Assembly (NCBI GenBank): GCA_045540655.1
Contig: JAZQHP010000030.1
Location: 1 to 21,744, forward strand
Source: RGIG1959 sp045540655
GTDB lineage: Bacteria; Bacillota; Clostridia; Oscillospirales; Acutalibacteraceae
Length of the DNA stretch: 21,744 bases
Direction of reading: 5' to 3'
The position numbers and the translations under genes were made by a program. Shown one piece after another: positions 21,592 to 21,744 of this stretch. How positions within the stretch are numbered: the stretch's first letter is position 1; the number at the start of each line of letters is the position of its first letter. The notes beneath the pieces are model-generated. The model did not search any database. It was not told the origin of the DNA and was given only the letters and a program-made list of their open reading frames with translations.

Positions 21592-21744
21592 CCACCAGCT
21601 CTGCTGGTGGGCAAAAGAGCTTTAGCTATGGATAGTTCGTTAGGCTCCCTTGTGCAAAGGGAGCTGTCAAAACCGAAGGTTTTGACTGAGGGATTGTTGG
21701 TTGTAAAACAATCCTCCCGTCACACCTTACGGTGTGCCACCCTC
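21592..21744. repeat. Dispersed multi-hairpin repeat element (runs off the window)
   Basis: Five short palindromes follow one another: CCACCAGC/GCTGGTGG (21592-21610), GCTCCCTT/AAGGGAGC (21644-21664), GTCAAAACC/GGTTTTGAC (21666-21686), GGATTGTT/AACAATCC (21691-21714) and CACACC/GGTGTG (21721-21736). The core around 21641-21700 looks like a repeat I associate with many Ruminococcaceae/Oscillospiraceae genomes, where it occurs in intergenic regions in many copies and is often mis-annotated as small proteins. That attribution is from memory. No coding sequence or transposase is seen in this interval. Confidence 0.7.

Noticed and set aside
1..21744. CRISPR array, tRNA, rRNA, insertion sequence or prophage genes
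   Set aside because: I looked on both strands and saw no regularly spaced direct repeats, no cloverleaf-like gene, no rRNA sequence and no transposase, integrase or phage structural gene.

Overview
The window looks like a chromosomal segment of a moderately GC-rich member of the Clostridia, most likely Oscillospirales/Ruminococcaceae-like. This is an inference. It rests on the order rimP-nusA-ylxR-ylxQ-infB-rbfA-nrnA, strong AGGAGG ribosome binding sites, sigma-A type promoters, frequent GTG/TTG starts, and a multi-hairpin dispersed repeat at the right end of a kind I associate with these genomes. The first ~500 bases are visibly more AT-rich than the rest and carry the tail of an unrecognised gene closed by a strong terminator.

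Left half, plus strand (508-9975): one consensus promoter (TTGACA, 17 bp, TATAAT) precedes eight tightly packed genes. The first three are a von Willebrand A (vWA) protein, a PP2C-type phosphatase with a long helical tail, and a Ser/Thr protein kinase. They recall the vWA/PP2C/kinase triads (TerY-P type) of bacterial stress systems. The fourth gene is a zinc-ribbon protein with an acidic/proline linker. It ends in three copies of a ~58-residue module that also occurs three times at the C-terminus of the kinase. The fifth is a membrane protein built like HtpX/M48 peptidases but without the HExxH zinc site. Then follow a transglutaminase-fold protein with an intact Cys-His-Asp triad, a guanylate-kinase-like protein with an altered P-loop, and a membrane-anchored alpha/beta hydrolase. 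I read this as an uncharacterised phospho-signalling operon, and it is the most interesting part of the window. A zinc-ribbon DUF805 membrane protein (10006-10452) follows from its own promoter, which overlaps the hydrolase stop codon, and ends at a strong terminator.

Middle, plus strand (10598-12723): a MacA/HlyD-like adaptor overlaps a MacB/FtsX-like ABC permease gene. No ATPase gene accompanies them. A bidirectional terminator (12731-12760) separates this pair from the convergent minus-strand block.

Right half, minus strand (18893 down to 12773): the conserved transcription/translation operon rimP, nusA, ylxR, ylxQ, infB, rbfA, nrnA. It has a clear promoter and a leader hairpin with a GNRA tetraloop. 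Upstream lie an unrecognised four-helix membrane protein with its own promoter and terminator, and the shikimate genes aroE and aroK. At 21119-21246 the promoters for aroE (minus) and acpP (plus) face each other, so the 5' ends of the two transcripts should overlap. acpP ends in a strong terminator, followed by a chain of palindromes that runs off the window. I found no tRNA, rRNA, CRISPR array, transposase or phage gene.
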